From Streptomyces kaniharaensis (lineage in GTDB: Bacteria; Actinomycetota; Actinomycetes; Streptomycetales; Streptomycetaceae): a DNA stretch of 64,000 nt. Made by a program: the position numbers and the translations under genes. The stretch lies in contig NZ_WBOF01000001.1 of the NCBI RefSeq assembly GCF_009569385.1, positions 4,875,501 through 4,939,500 on the forward strand. The letters are read 5' to 3'. Below the pieces are notes generated by a model, which was not told where the DNA came from, did not search any database, and was given only the letters and a program-made list of their open reading frames with translations. Each line of letters opens with the position of its first letter. The stretch's first letter is position 1. Shown here piece by piece: positions 8,058-16,426 of this stretch.

Positions 8058-8225
8058 ATGGAGGGATTCGAGGACCTGGTGCTGGACGACGGCGCCTTCG
8101 AGCTCGTCGACCTGGGCGAGGTGGTGCCCACGTCGGTGACGGCCGGATACGGCCTGACCGAGCTGTCCGCTTCCGGCGGCCAGAGCAGCTGTTGCTGCTG
8201 CTGCCCGTGCTGCTCCTGCACCTGA
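8058..8225 (+). CDS. thiopeptide-type precursor peptide, copy 1
   Basis: A 55-residue precursor. The acidic leader (MEGFEDLVLDDGAFELVDLG) and the LTELSASGGQ hinge match the thiazolylpeptide precursor family; the core is SSCCCCCPCCSCT (residues 43-55): two Ser, five Cys, Pro, two Cys, Ser, Cys, Thr. Aligned with the GE37468 core, S1, C4, C6, P8, C9, C10, S11 and C12 coincide. This places S1 and S11 for a pyridine closing a 29-atom ring and allows up to eight thiazoles. A run of G (8043-8048) serves as the ribosome binding site, nine bases before the ATG. The product of the adjacent YcaO, dehydrogenase and dehydratase genes would be a very cysteine-rich polythiazole. Confidence 0.9.
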   Translation: MEGFEDLVLDDGAFELVDLGEVVPTSVTAGYGLTELSASGGQSSCCCCCPCCSCT

Positions 8226-8234
8226 TCCAGGTGC
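8218..8234 (+). promoter_or_regulatory. stop-codon hairpin of precursor copy 1
   Basis: GCACCTG-ATC-CAGGTGC, a 7-base perfect stem whose left arm and loop contain the stop codon. The same element recurs after copy 2. It is too short for a strong terminator and may protect or pace the precursor message (inference). Confidence 0.4.
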
Positions 8235-8285
8235 CGGATTTCCGTCGCGTGCTCGACATCGAGAAGAGAAGGGGGGTGTGAAGAC

Positions 8286-8453
8286 ATGGAGGGATTCGAG
8301 GACCTGGTGCTGGACGACGGCGCCTTCGAGCTCGTCGACCTGGGCGAGGTGGTGCCCGCGTCGGTGACGGCCGGATACGGCCTCACGGAGCTGTCCGCTT
8401 CCGGTGGTGCGAGCAGCTGTTGCTGCTGCTGCCCGTGCTGCTCCTGCACCTGA
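8286..8453 (+). CDS. thiopeptide-type precursor peptide, copy 2
   Basis: A 55-residue precursor identical to copy 1 except Thr25 to Ala and Gln42 to Ala; the second change lies immediately before the core. The core SSCCCCCPCCSCT is unchanged, so both genes should give the same mature compound unless the residue at 42 is retained. The same G-rich ribosome binding site (8271-8276) precedes it. It is followed after 120 bases by the leader-binding protein. The duplication most likely raises precursor dose. Confidence 0.9.
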   Translation: MEGFEDLVLDDGAFELVDLGEVVPASVTAGYGLTELSASGGASSCCCCCPCCSCT

Positions 8454-8462
8454 TCCGGGTGC
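8446..8462 (+). promoter_or_regulatory. stop-codon hairpin of precursor copy 2
   Basis: GCACCTG-ATC-CGGGTGC; the stem seen after copy 1 is kept through a U-G wobble despite a base change, which hints that the RNA structure is under selection. Confidence 0.35.
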
Positions 8463-8573
8463 TGATCTTTCCGGCACTTGTGCTCTAGCCGGTGCGTGTT
8501 CGTGAACGGGGACCGGGTGGCTCTCGGTCCTCCTCCTGACCTGTCATCAGTTCTGCCTGAAGAAGCGGTGGAC

Positions 8574-10550
8574 ATGGAAGTCAATGTCGAGCGGATCCGG
8601 CCGCGCCTGCGCGGTGACGTGTACGTCATGCGCGTGCCCGAGGGCGCCTACATCCGCAGCAACCTGGGCGGGTCGATGCTCAAGGGCGCGTCGACCTACG
8701 AGTGGATCCAGCGGATCGCACCGTTGCTCGACGGCACCAGGACCCTCGGCGAGCTGTGCGCGGCCGTACCGGAGCAGAGCCGCGCCGCGCTGGCCAAGCT
8801 GACACTGCTGCTGCTGGGCAAGGGCTACGTCAAGAACGTCCTGGACGACCGCCCGCACACCCTCACCGCCGACCTGGCCGGCACCTACGCCGCCAACATC
8901 GCCTTCATCGAGTACTTCGTGGACTCGCCGGAACTGCGCTTCGAGCGCTACCGCGACGCCGCCGTCGTGCTGGCCGGCGCGGGCCCGCTGCTGCAGGCAC
9001 TGACCAACTCGCAGCTGCGCTCCGGTGTGCGCACCGCTTCGGTCGCACCGTTCGCCGAGTCCCCGTTCGACCGCGACCGCGTCGCCGAGCACCTGGCCGC
9101 GGCCCGGGCACTCGACCCGGACCAGCACGTGGCCTACCTCGACGCCGCCGCGGACGACCGGCTCGTGGCCGGCGCCGCCATGGTGCTGCACGTCGCCGAC
9201 CGGCCCATGATCGAGCGCGCCCTGCGACTGCCGAGGGCCGCCCGCGCCGCGAACGCCGCGTTCGCGCAGGCGGTCGCGGTCGGTGACGAGGCGTGGATCG
9301 GCCCGGTCATCGGCAAGGACGGCGACGCCACGGCCTGGGAGTCGGCCTGGCGGCGGCTGCGCGCGCTCGCGCCGGACCTCGCGGGCGCGGATCTGCGCGA
9401 CCACCCGGAGCTCGCGCCGAGCGAGTTCCTGCGCGGCCCGACCGTCGCCCTGGTCGCCAACCAGCTCTGCTTCGCGGCGTTCCGCCACCTGACCGGCATC
9501 GACCAGGGCCAGGCGCCCGACCGGCTGGTCCGGTTCGACCTGGAGACGCTGGAGACCGCGACCCACGCCTTCCTGCCGCACCCGCTGGCGCTCCCCGCCG
9601 TCCCCGACGACCCGGCCCGACTGGCCGTCCTGTCCGCCGCACCGCCCGTCGACGACGAGGAGCTGGGCCGGCGCGCGGTGGACTGCGTCGACGCCCGGAC
9701 CGGCGTGTTCGCGGAGATCACCGAGCGCGACTACGAACAGCTGCCGCTGTTCGTCAGCGAAGTGGTGGTCTCCGACCCGGTCGGCCTGGCCGGCGGCCCG
9801 TTCCCGGTGCACGGCTGCGGCGAGAGCGTCGTCGAATCGCGCCAGCGGGCCGTGCGGCGCGCGTTCGAGCGCTATGCGGCCGTGATGCCCGACTCCCGCA
9901 AGGGCGAGCGCCTGCACGGCGTGGACGTGCTGACCGGTGAGCCGGTCGAGGTCGAGGCCGCGGCCGTCTTCCCGGCGCGGACCGCGGCGTCCGGGGGCGA
10001 CTGGTCCGAGGCCGTGCGCGCCGCAGTGGTCGCGGCGGCCGGAGCGGGCGTCGGCGCGGCGCTCGCGACCGCGACCGCGCCGCTGCCCCGGCTCGACCTG
10101 GACGGCGCCGAGCTGACCGCCCGTGGCGCGCGCTACCGCAAGCTGCTGGCGATCGTCGACCAGCCGTTCGAGGTCTACGACCTGTCCGGACTGCTCGGCC
10201 TGCCCACCTTCGCGTTCACCACCCCGGAGGCCACCGTCGCCTTCGCCAGCGGGTTGGAGGCCGGCGCCGCGCTGGAGCAGGGGCTGGAGCTGACCCTGCT
10301 CGCCTACCAGTCCCGGGCCGCCAAGCAGCCCGGCTACGCGCCGGAGCCCGTGCCCGACCTGCCCGCGGAGCTGCGCGGGGAGCCGGACCACGGGCGGAGC
10401 GGGGCGTGGCCGGGACCGGTGACCCTGGACGACGTCGTGGCGCGGCTGACGCGCGAGGGCGGCCGCGTGGTGGCGGTGCCGCTGGACCACGATCCCGGCG
10501 TCGCCCGGCTGTGTCCGTTCGTGGCACAGGCCGTGGTCGTCCATGGCTGA
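8574..10550 (+). CDS. ocin-ThiF-like leader-binding protein of the cyclodehydratase
   Basis: A 658-residue protein of the TOMM/thiopeptide F-protein type (TbtF-like), which captures the leader peptide and delivers the core to the YcaO enzyme. The N terminus (RIRPRLRGDVYVMRVPEGAY, then NLGGSMLKGASTYEWI) is characteristic of the family's peptide-clasp domain; a divergent ThiF-like middle follows, and the C-terminal half (from about residue 390, including GCGESVVESRQRAVRRAFER) looks like a degenerate YcaO-type domain. ATG 8574 is chosen from family alignment; a GTG at 8568 is possible. It overlaps the YcaO gene by eight bases. Only one copy of this protein exists although the downstream enzymes are doubled. 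Confidence 0.8.
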   Translation: MEVNVERIRPRLRGDVYVMRVPEGAYIRSNLGGSMLKGASTYEWIQRIAPLLDGTRTLGELCAAVPEQSRAALAKLTLLLLGKGYVKNVLDDRPHTLTADLAGTYAANIAFIEYFVDSPELRFERYRDAAVVLAGAGPLLQALTNSQLRSGVRTASVAPFAESPFDRDRVAEHLAAARALDPDQHVAYLDAAADDRLVAGAAMVLHVADRPMIERALRLPRAARAANAAFAQAVAVGDEAWIGPVIGKDGDATAWESAWRRLRALAPDLAGADLRDHPELAPSEFLRGPTVALVANQLCFAAFRHLTGIDQGQAPDRLVRFDLETLETATHAFLPHPLALPAVPDDPARLAVLSAAPPVDDEELGRRAVDCVDARTGVFAEITERDYEQLPLFVSEVVVSDPVGLAGGPFPVHGCGESVVESRQRAVRRAFERYAAVMPDSRKGERLHGVDVLTGEPVEVEAAAVFPARTAASGGDWSEAVRAAVVAAAGAGVGAALATATAPLPRLDLDGAELTARGARYRKLLAIVDQPFEVYDLSGLLGLPTFAFTTPEATVAFASGLEAGAALEQGLELTLLAYQSRAAKQPGYAPEPVPDLPAELRGEPDHGRSGAWPGPVTLDDVVARLTREGGRVVAVPLDHDPGVARLCPFVAQAVVVHG

Positions 10551-12192
10551 CCGGCCCCAGGTGCTGCTCGAACCCCATCAGGTGATCGTCGGACCGTGGC
10601 CGCCGGGCTGCCCGGAGTGCCTGCGCACCCGGCGCACCGCGGCGTCCGGCGACGACCGCACCGCCGAGCCCGCCACCGGGACACCGCGCCCGGAGCTTCC
10701 GACGTTCCTCGCGGACACCGTCGCCGAGCTGACCGGGGCCGGGCCGCAGGAACAGCGCTACTGGATCGTCGACGCGGCCACGCTCGCGCTGTCCCGGCAC
10801 GCCTTCCTGGCCGACCCGCACTGCCCGACCTGCTCGACCGTCACCCCCGACACCGAGCAGGGCGCGCGGATCACCCGGCAGGCGCGGCCCAAGCTCTCCC
10901 CCGGGTCGAGCCGGGTCCGCCTGCTGGACCGGGCCGGGCTGGAGGCGGCCTACGTGGACGGGCAGAGCGGCCTGATCCCGTCCGTCACCTCCTACACGCA
11001 GCACGCGTTCCCCTTCACCGAAGCCGTGCTGGCCGTGCCCGGCGGCTCCACCGAGGCGTCCGGCTACGGCCGCACCCGCGACTTCGCGTCCGCGCGGGCC
11101 GTCGCGGTCGCCGAGTCGCTGGAACGGCTCGCGGCCTACGCGCCGGCCAAGCGCACCGGCGTCAGGGCCGGCTGGGCGGAGGTGGCCGCCGACGCGGTCG
11201 ACCCTCGCGCACTCGGGCTGTATCCCGCCGACCGGTACCGCACGCCGGGCTTCCCCTACCGGGAGTTCACCGAGGACGCGGTGGCGAACTGGGTGTGGGG
11301 CTGGTCGTTCGGCCAGGCCCGTCCGGTACTGGTCCCGGAGAGCTTCGTCTACTACCGGCTGCCGAGGAACGGCGGCGAGGCCTCCTTCGCCTGCGAGATC
11401 TCCAGCGGCTGCGCGCTGGGGGGCTGCTACGAGGAGGCGGTGCTGCACGGAGTCCTCGAAGTCGCCGAGCGCGACGCGTTCCTGACGGCCTGGTACGGCT
11501 GCACCCCGCTGCCCGAGCTCGACCCGGCCGCCGTGCCCGACCGACGGATCCCGCTGGTGGCCGAGCGGATCGAGCGACAGGGCTACCGGGTGCGGGTCTT
11601 CGACAGCACTCGGGAGCACGGGATCCCCTCGTTCTGGACCCTCGCCGAGGACGTCACCGGCGACGGGCGGCCGAGAGCCGTCTCCACCGGCGGCAGCGGG
11701 CTGCAACCGGCCGAGGCGATCCTGGCCGCGCTGCACGAGCTCAGCCAGACCGTCGAGTACGTGACCCTGCTGGCGCTGGACCCCGGGTGGCGCGACCGCG
11801 CCCGGCACCTGGCCGGGCATCCGGACGAGGTCGTCTCGATGGCCGACCACCTGCTCTGCGCGGCCGATCCGGACAGCTTCGACCGGTACGCGTTCCTGCT
11901 GGACAACCCGCGGGCCTCGACCTGGCAGCAGGGACTCGAACGCTGGCGGTGGCCGCGCAACGCCGAGATCGGCGCGGACCTGGACGAGGCCGTGCGGCGC
12001 TTCGCGGCCGCCGGCATGGACGTCGTCGCCGTCGACACCACCTCAACGGAACAGGCATCGGGAGGCTTCACATGCGTCAAGGTGATAGCACCGGGCTCGG
12101 TGCCGATGACCTTCGGCCACACGGCCCGGCGGGTGACCGGACTGCCCCGGCTGGGGCGGGTGCGCAATCCGCATCCGCACCCGTTCCCGTGA
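10543..12192 (+). CDS. YcaO cyclodehydratase, copy 1
   Basis: A 549-residue ATP-dependent azoline-forming enzyme. A short E1-like zinc region (Cys23/Cys26 in CPEC and Cys94/Cys97 in CPTC) precedes the YcaO domain, which shows AVAVAESLERLAAY and CALGGCYEEAVLHGVLEVAE, the Glu/Arg-rich ATP-binding segments. The C terminus PHPHPFP is the proline-rich tail typical of azole-forming YcaO proteins. It converts Cys (and possibly Ser/Thr) of the core to thiazolines, guided by the leader-binding protein whose gene it overlaps. A second YcaO at 18891-20744 shares the same architecture. Confidence 0.88.
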   Translation: MADRPQVLLEPHQVIVGPWPPGCPECLRTRRTAASGDDRTAEPATGTPRPELPTFLADTVAELTGAGPQEQRYWIVDAATLALSRHAFLADPHCPTCSTVTPDTEQGARITRQARPKLSPGSSRVRLLDRAGLEAAYVDGQSGLIPSVTSYTQHAFPFTEAVLAVPGGSTEASGYGRTRDFASARAVAVAESLERLAAYAPAKRTGVRAGWAEVAADAVDPRALGLYPADRYRTPGFPYREFTEDAVANWVWGWSFGQARPVLVPESFVYYRLPRNGGEASFACEISSGCALGGCYEEAVLHGVLEVAERDAFLTAWYGCTPLPELDPAAVPDRRIPLVAERIERQGYRVRVFDSTREHGIPSFWTLAEDVTGDGRPRAVSTGGSGLQPAEAILAALHELSQTVEYVTLLALDPGWRDRARHLAGHPDEVVSMADHLLCAADPDSFDRYAFLLDNPRASTWQQGLERWRWPRNAEIGADLDEAVRRFAAAGMDVVAVDTTSTEQASGGFTCVKVIAPGSVPMTFGHTARRVTGLPRLGRVRNPHPHPFP

Positions 12193-13766
12193 CGGGGCGC
12201 GCGGACGGCGTCGGCCGGGAGTTCTGGCGGATCAGCCTGGAGGACCTGGCCACGGCGATGGAGACCCGGCAGTCGGAGTACGGCAACCCGGACGAGCCGC
12301 TGAAGTTCAAGATCTACCGGGGCCTGCCGCGCCGCCCGCTGACCACCAGGCTGCCCGCCGAACTGGGCCCCGTGGACGCCTTCGACGAGCCGGCCCTGTC
12401 GACGCTGCTCCACTACGGCTACGGCATCTCCCGGCAGGAGTTCGACACCAACGGGACCTGGCCCTACCACCGGATGGTCGCCTCGGCGCGCTGCCTGTTC
12501 GGCGTCCAGCTGTACGTGTGCCTGCCCGACGGCGTCCACCACTACGACGCGCCGCACCACGCGCTGGTGCGGCTGCGCGAGGGAGACCACCGGGGGTTGC
12601 TCACCCGGGCGACGGGAACCGGCGGCCCGGTGCCGCAGGCCGTGTTCGTGCTCTCCGGACTGTTCTCCAAGATCGCCTACATCTACCGGGACTACGCCTA
12701 CCGCCTGTGCACGCAGGAAGCCGGCATGGTCGCCGGGAACCTCGACCTGGTCGCCCGGGCCATGGGCCTGCGGGCACACGTGCACCACCAGTTCCTGGAC
12801 GAGCCGGTCGACAAGCTGCTCGGGCTCGACGGCGACGAGGAACCGGCCCTGCTGGTGCTGCCGCTCCACCTCGCCGAGGCCGCCGCCGGCGCCGATTCGA
12901 CGGGCCCGCCGGTCGCGGAGACGGCCGCGTCGCTGGCCGCGACCATCGAGGCGATCGAGCCGCCGGTGGTCCCGAGCGGCCTGCGCGTCCCCCAGGCCTG
13001 CCCCATGCTGACCAGGGTCAACCGGTCGTCCCTGTGCACCGACACCACGGGTTTCACGACGGCCGTACCGGTCGCGCCCGCCGTCTCCGACGCCGAGCCG
13101 CGGCCGTTGCCCACGACCGAGGTCCCCGAGCCGGGCCTGGCCGAGGTGCTGCGCGCGCGTGACTCGGGCCCGGGCATCTTCCGGCCGGTCGCCTCGCGCG
13201 TCGACGGAGTCGAGCTGTGGGCGCGACTGGCCAGGATCCGAGCCGGGATCGTCAGCGACGCCGTCCCTGCCGGAGCACCGGCCCCGCTGGAGATCTTCCT
13301 GACCGTCGGCGACCTCACCGGCATACCGGCCGGGGCCTACCGGCTCGACCCGGAGACCGGCGCGCTGCACCCGGTCGCCCGCGCGGAGACCCGCGGCGAC
13401 GCCGCCGACGCCGGCCTGAACGCCGTCACCGCGATCGAGCGCGTCACCATCCCCGGACCGGTCTTCACGCACATGAACGCCGTCGTGCACCTGGTCGGGG
13501 ACCGCGACTGGGCCTTCGACACCTTCGGCGACCGCGGCTACCGCGTGATGAACCAGGAGGCCGGGCTGCTCGCCCACCGCATCTGCGTGGCCGCGGCCGC
13601 GCAGGGCATGTCCGGCCGCATCGTCAACGCCTACCACGCCGAGGGGGTCCGCGCGGCCCTCGGCCTGACCGAGCAGCGCCACACCCCGGTCTTCCAGATC
13701 CTGCTGGCCAGGACGGGGCCGGGCGGACGCGTGATCGTGCCCGTCGAGCCCGAGGCGGTGGAGTGA
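12189..13766 (+). CDS. SagB-type azoline dehydrogenase, copy 1
   Basis: A 525-residue FMN-dependent dehydrogenase of the nitroreductase fold that would oxidise thiazolines to thiazoles. Two related halves can be seen: an N-terminal half with LLHYGYGISRQ and a C-terminal half with LTGIPAGAYRLDPETG, NQEAGLLAHRICVAAAAQGM and AALGL. The GTG at 12189 overlaps the YcaO stop (GTGA), and its own stop overlaps the next start, so expression is coupled. Its homologue at 17462-18877 is shorter and divergent. Confidence 0.83.
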   Translation: MTGRADGVGREFWRISLEDLATAMETRQSEYGNPDEPLKFKIYRGLPRRPLTTRLPAELGPVDAFDEPALSTLLHYGYGISRQEFDTNGTWPYHRMVASARCLFGVQLYVCLPDGVHHYDAPHHALVRLREGDHRGLLTRATGTGGPVPQAVFVLSGLFSKIAYIYRDYAYRLCTQEAGMVAGNLDLVARAMGLRAHVHHQFLDEPVDKLLGLDGDEEPALLVLPLHLAEAAAGADSTGPPVAETAASLAATIEAIEPPVVPSGLRVPQACPMLTRVNRSSLCTDTTGFTTAVPVAPAVSDAEPRPLPTTEVPEPGLAEVLRARDSGPGIFRPVASRVDGVELWARLARIRAGIVSDAVPAGAPAPLEIFLTVGDLTGIPAGAYRLDPETGALHPVARAETRGDAADAGLNAVTAIERVTIPGPVFTHMNAVVHLVGDRDWAFDTFGDRGYRVMNQEAGLLAHRICVAAAAQGMSGRIVNAYHAEGVRAALGLTEQRHTPVFQILLARTGPGGRVIVPVEPEAVE

Positions 13767-16426
13767 TGGAGAGCCTGCGAGAAGCCGCGCCGGGAGCGGC
13801 GCGGTACGCGCTCGGCCCGGCCGCCGTGGTCCGGCTCGCCGGAAGCCCGGTCGTCGCGCTGGAGGGCCTGCGCTGCGCGCGGAGCTGGGGCACCGCCCGG
13901 GAACTGGTGCGCCTGCGCGCCGAGATCTCCGAGGCGGCCGGTGAGCTGTCGGAGCTGCTGCACGCGGCGATCGGCGCCCTCGGCGACGGCGAGGCGAAGG
14001 CCAGGCTGGTCGCGGTGCGCCGGGCCGTCCACCGCAGCCGCCGCGTCGATCCCGCTCGACTGGCCGACGTGCCCGCCGACCTCACCGGCCCGTTACAGCA
14101 GTGGTCCGAGCTGCTCGCCGAACGTGACCGGCTGCAGGGGGAGTTGCCGCGGCAGCTGGAACAGGACTGGGCGGCGAGCTGCCAGGCGCTGCGCGACGCC
14201 GGCCGACTGCCGGCCTTCCAACTGGGGCTGGTGCACGCCAATCCGGACATGTTCCTGGCCCTGCACAAGTGGCTGGCCACCGGGCGCGCGCCGCAGCGCC
14301 AGAGCATGCTGCGGCTGGCCCAGTACCTGGCCCGCTCCGCCGCCAAGACCAGCCCCTACTCCACCTTCACCAGCAGCGGACTGGCCGCCTGGAGCCGGTC
14401 CGACGACATCGTCGAGCTGTCCGGGCGGCTGGCGGAGGGGCAGTTCGCCGCGCCGACCGGCACCGAGGTCAGCATCGGCTCGCTGCACCGGATCGCGCGC
14501 GCCGTCAGCGAACGCCCGGAGGTCGTCGGCGGCTGCCGGATCCGGATCAACCCGAGCGCCACGGTCGTCGACGACGCGCTGGTCTTCCTCGGCCGCCGCC
14601 CGGTCGAGCACGTGCACGGCCTGGCGCTCACGCCGACGCTGCGCCGGGTGCTCGACGTGACCACGCACGACACCACCCTGGACGACCTGCGCGGCGCGCT
14701 GCTGGCACAGGCGGCCGACGGCCACCAGGTCGACGTGTTCCTGCGCCGCCTGGTCACACTGGGCGTGCTGGAGCTGGTCCCGCCGCTCGCCGACCAGACG
14801 CCGGACCCGGTCGCCGAACTGCGCGCCTGGCTGCACCAGTTGCGCCAGCCCGGTCTGCGGAAGCTGGACTGGACCCTGCACGGCGTGCAGGAGGCGTTGT
14901 CGAACTACCCGACCATCGCCTCCGCCGGAGCCCGGGTCGACGTGCGCGACGCCGTGGTCCGCGGCCTGGACACGGCCCTGCGCGAGGCGGGCGACCACGC
15001 CCATCTGCACAACCCCAAGCTGGCCAAGGAGTTCGCCCGGTACAGCTTCTACGAGAACGCGGTCCACCCGGGCACCGCCGCCGTGCTGGACCCGGAGCGG
15101 TGGCAGCCCCTTCTGGACGACCTGGACGCCGTGCGCGCCCTGCTCGGCCTGATCGGGCCGGACCTGCCCACCAAGCTGACCCTGAGCCGGCTGTTCCAGG
15201 GCCGGTATCCGGCCGGGGCCGAGGTCCCGCTGCTGGTGTTCTACCGGGACGTGCTGGCCCAGCAGCAGACCGGCGCCCCCGCGGCCTCCGACCGGGCCGG
15301 CGCGGACCGGGACAGCACGGACGGGGACAACACGGACGAGGACAGCGCCGGGGACGCGCTGCGCGAGCTGCAGCGGCTGCGCGCCGCCGGCAAGCGGCTG
15401 CTGGGCGAGCGGGAGCCCGATCCGGACGGGGTCGTCCGCGTCGACCCGGAGGAGGTCCGCACACTGGCCAAGGAGTGGCCGAGCTGGGTGCGCACCCCCA
15501 CCTCCGTGGCGGCCTACTGCCAGCTCGCCGACGCCACGCAGGGCCGGGAGCTGGTGGTCAACACCATCAGCTGCGGTTTCGGCCGCGGCCGGAACCGGGT
15601 GCGGCAGATCCTGGACGGGCTCGACCTGAGCGCCGGCGCACCGGCCGAACAGGGGCTGGCCGACGGCCACGGCGACGTGCTGTTCGCCGAGTTCGAGGCC
15701 GTGGCCAGGTCCGCGGTCAACGTCAGGAAGCCGGGGGTGCGGCTCGTCGTCGACTACCCTGGCGTGCGCAGCGTGCGCGACCCGGACGACCTGCTGCCCG
15801 TCAACGACCTGTCGGTGCGGCTCGGCGGCGACGGGCTGCTCCAGCTGATGTCGCGGCGGCTGGGCAGGCAGATCTGCCCCGTTCACCCCGGTCTCGGCGA
15901 CCGGCTGCTGCCGCCCACCGCGCGGTTCATGGTCGAGGCCTTCGGCGAGTCCAACACCTGGTTCGGCGCGCACACCGAACTTCGGATGACCTCGGACCCG
16001 CGCGCCGACAGCGGGGTGCGCCACCTGCCGCGGCTGATGGTGGGCAAGGTGGTGCTGCGCCGCGCCATGTGGATGACCCGCGCGGACCGGCTGCCCCGGC
16101 GCGCCGAGGCCGCCACCGACGCGGCCTGGATGCTGCGGACGGCCGCGTGGCTGGCCGAACACGGCATCCCCGAGCGGTGCTTCGTGACCGTGCTCGACCC
16201 GGCCGTCCTGGCCCAGGGCGGCGGCCACGGCCCGAGCAACGACACCAAACCCAACTACGTGGACTTCGCGAGCATGCTGCTGCTGCTCGGGTTGGAACGC
16301 CGGCTCACCGAGCCGAACGCGATCGTGCAGATCAGCGAGATGCTGCCGGACCCCGGCCGGATCCGCGGCGAGCGCGTCGCCGAGTACATCGTGGAACTCA
16401 ACGAGCCCGGAGTCACCTATGTCTGA
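13766..16426 (+). CDS. LanB-type glutamylating dehydratase (N domain), copy 1
   Basis: An 886-residue protein matching the N-terminal, tRNA-Glu-dependent glutamylation domain of class I lantibiotic dehydratases, here a stand-alone protein as in thiopeptide pathways (TbtB-like). The conserved AAKTSPYSTFTSSGLAAW segment is clear, as is CGFGRGRNRVRQIL further on. It activates core Ser/Thr for later glutamate elimination to dehydroalanine or dehydrobutyrine. The ATG at 13766 overlaps the dehydrogenase stop; the end overlaps the SpaB-C gene by eight bases, its probable elimination partner. Confidence 0.86.
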   Translation: MESLREAAPGAARYALGPAAVVRLAGSPVVALEGLRCARSWGTARELVRLRAEISEAAGELSELLHAAIGALGDGEAKARLVAVRRAVHRSRRVDPARLADVPADLTGPLQQWSELLAERDRLQGELPRQLEQDWAASCQALRDAGRLPAFQLGLVHANPDMFLALHKWLATGRAPQRQSMLRLAQYLARSAAKTSPYSTFTSSGLAAWSRSDDIVELSGRLAEGQFAAPTGTEVSIGSLHRIARAVSERPEVVGGCRIRINPSATVVDDALVFLGRRPVEHVHGLALTPTLRRVLDVTTHDTTLDDLRGALLAQAADGHQVDVFLRRLVTLGVLELVPPLADQTPDPVAELRAWLHQLRQPGLRKLDWTLHGVQEALSNYPTIASAGARVDVRDAVVRGLDTALREAGDHAHLHNPKLAKEFARYSFYENAVHPGTAAVLDPERWQPLLDDLDAVRALLGLIGPDLPTKLTLSRLFQGRYPAGAEVPLLVFYRDVLAQQQTGAPAASDRAGADRDSTDGDNTDEDSAGDALRELQRLRAAGKRLLGEREPDPDGVVRVDPEEVRTLAKEWPSWVRTPTSVAAYCQLADATQGRELVVNTISCGFGRGRNRVRQILDGLDLSAGAPAEQGLADGHGDVLFAEFEAVARSAVNVRKPGVRLVVDYPGVRSVRDPDDLLPVNDLSVRLGGDGLLQLMSRRLGRQICPVHPGLGDRLLPPTARFMVEAFGESNTWFGAHTELRMTSDPRADSGVRHLPRLMVGKVVLRRAMWMTRADRLPRRAEAATDAAWMLRTAAWLAEHGIPERCFVTVLDPAVLAQGGGHGPSNDTKPNYVDFASMLLLLGLERRLTEPNAIVQISEMLPDPGRIRGERVAEYIVELNEPGVTYV

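Larger units (their letters stand above)
8040..8461 (+). repeat. tandem duplication carrying both precursor genes
   Basis: Two copies of a 194-base unit (8040-8233 and 8268-8461, period 228) that each include the ribosome binding site, a complete precursor gene and the stop-codon hairpin. By hand I count about eight base differences, two causing amino-acid changes and none in the core peptide. A short unrelated stretch separates the copies. Confidence 0.85.

Noticed and set aside
8040..8461. Repeat considered as a CRISPR or mobile-element remnant
   Set aside because: The two units are complete precursor genes in tandem; no spacers or transposase are present.
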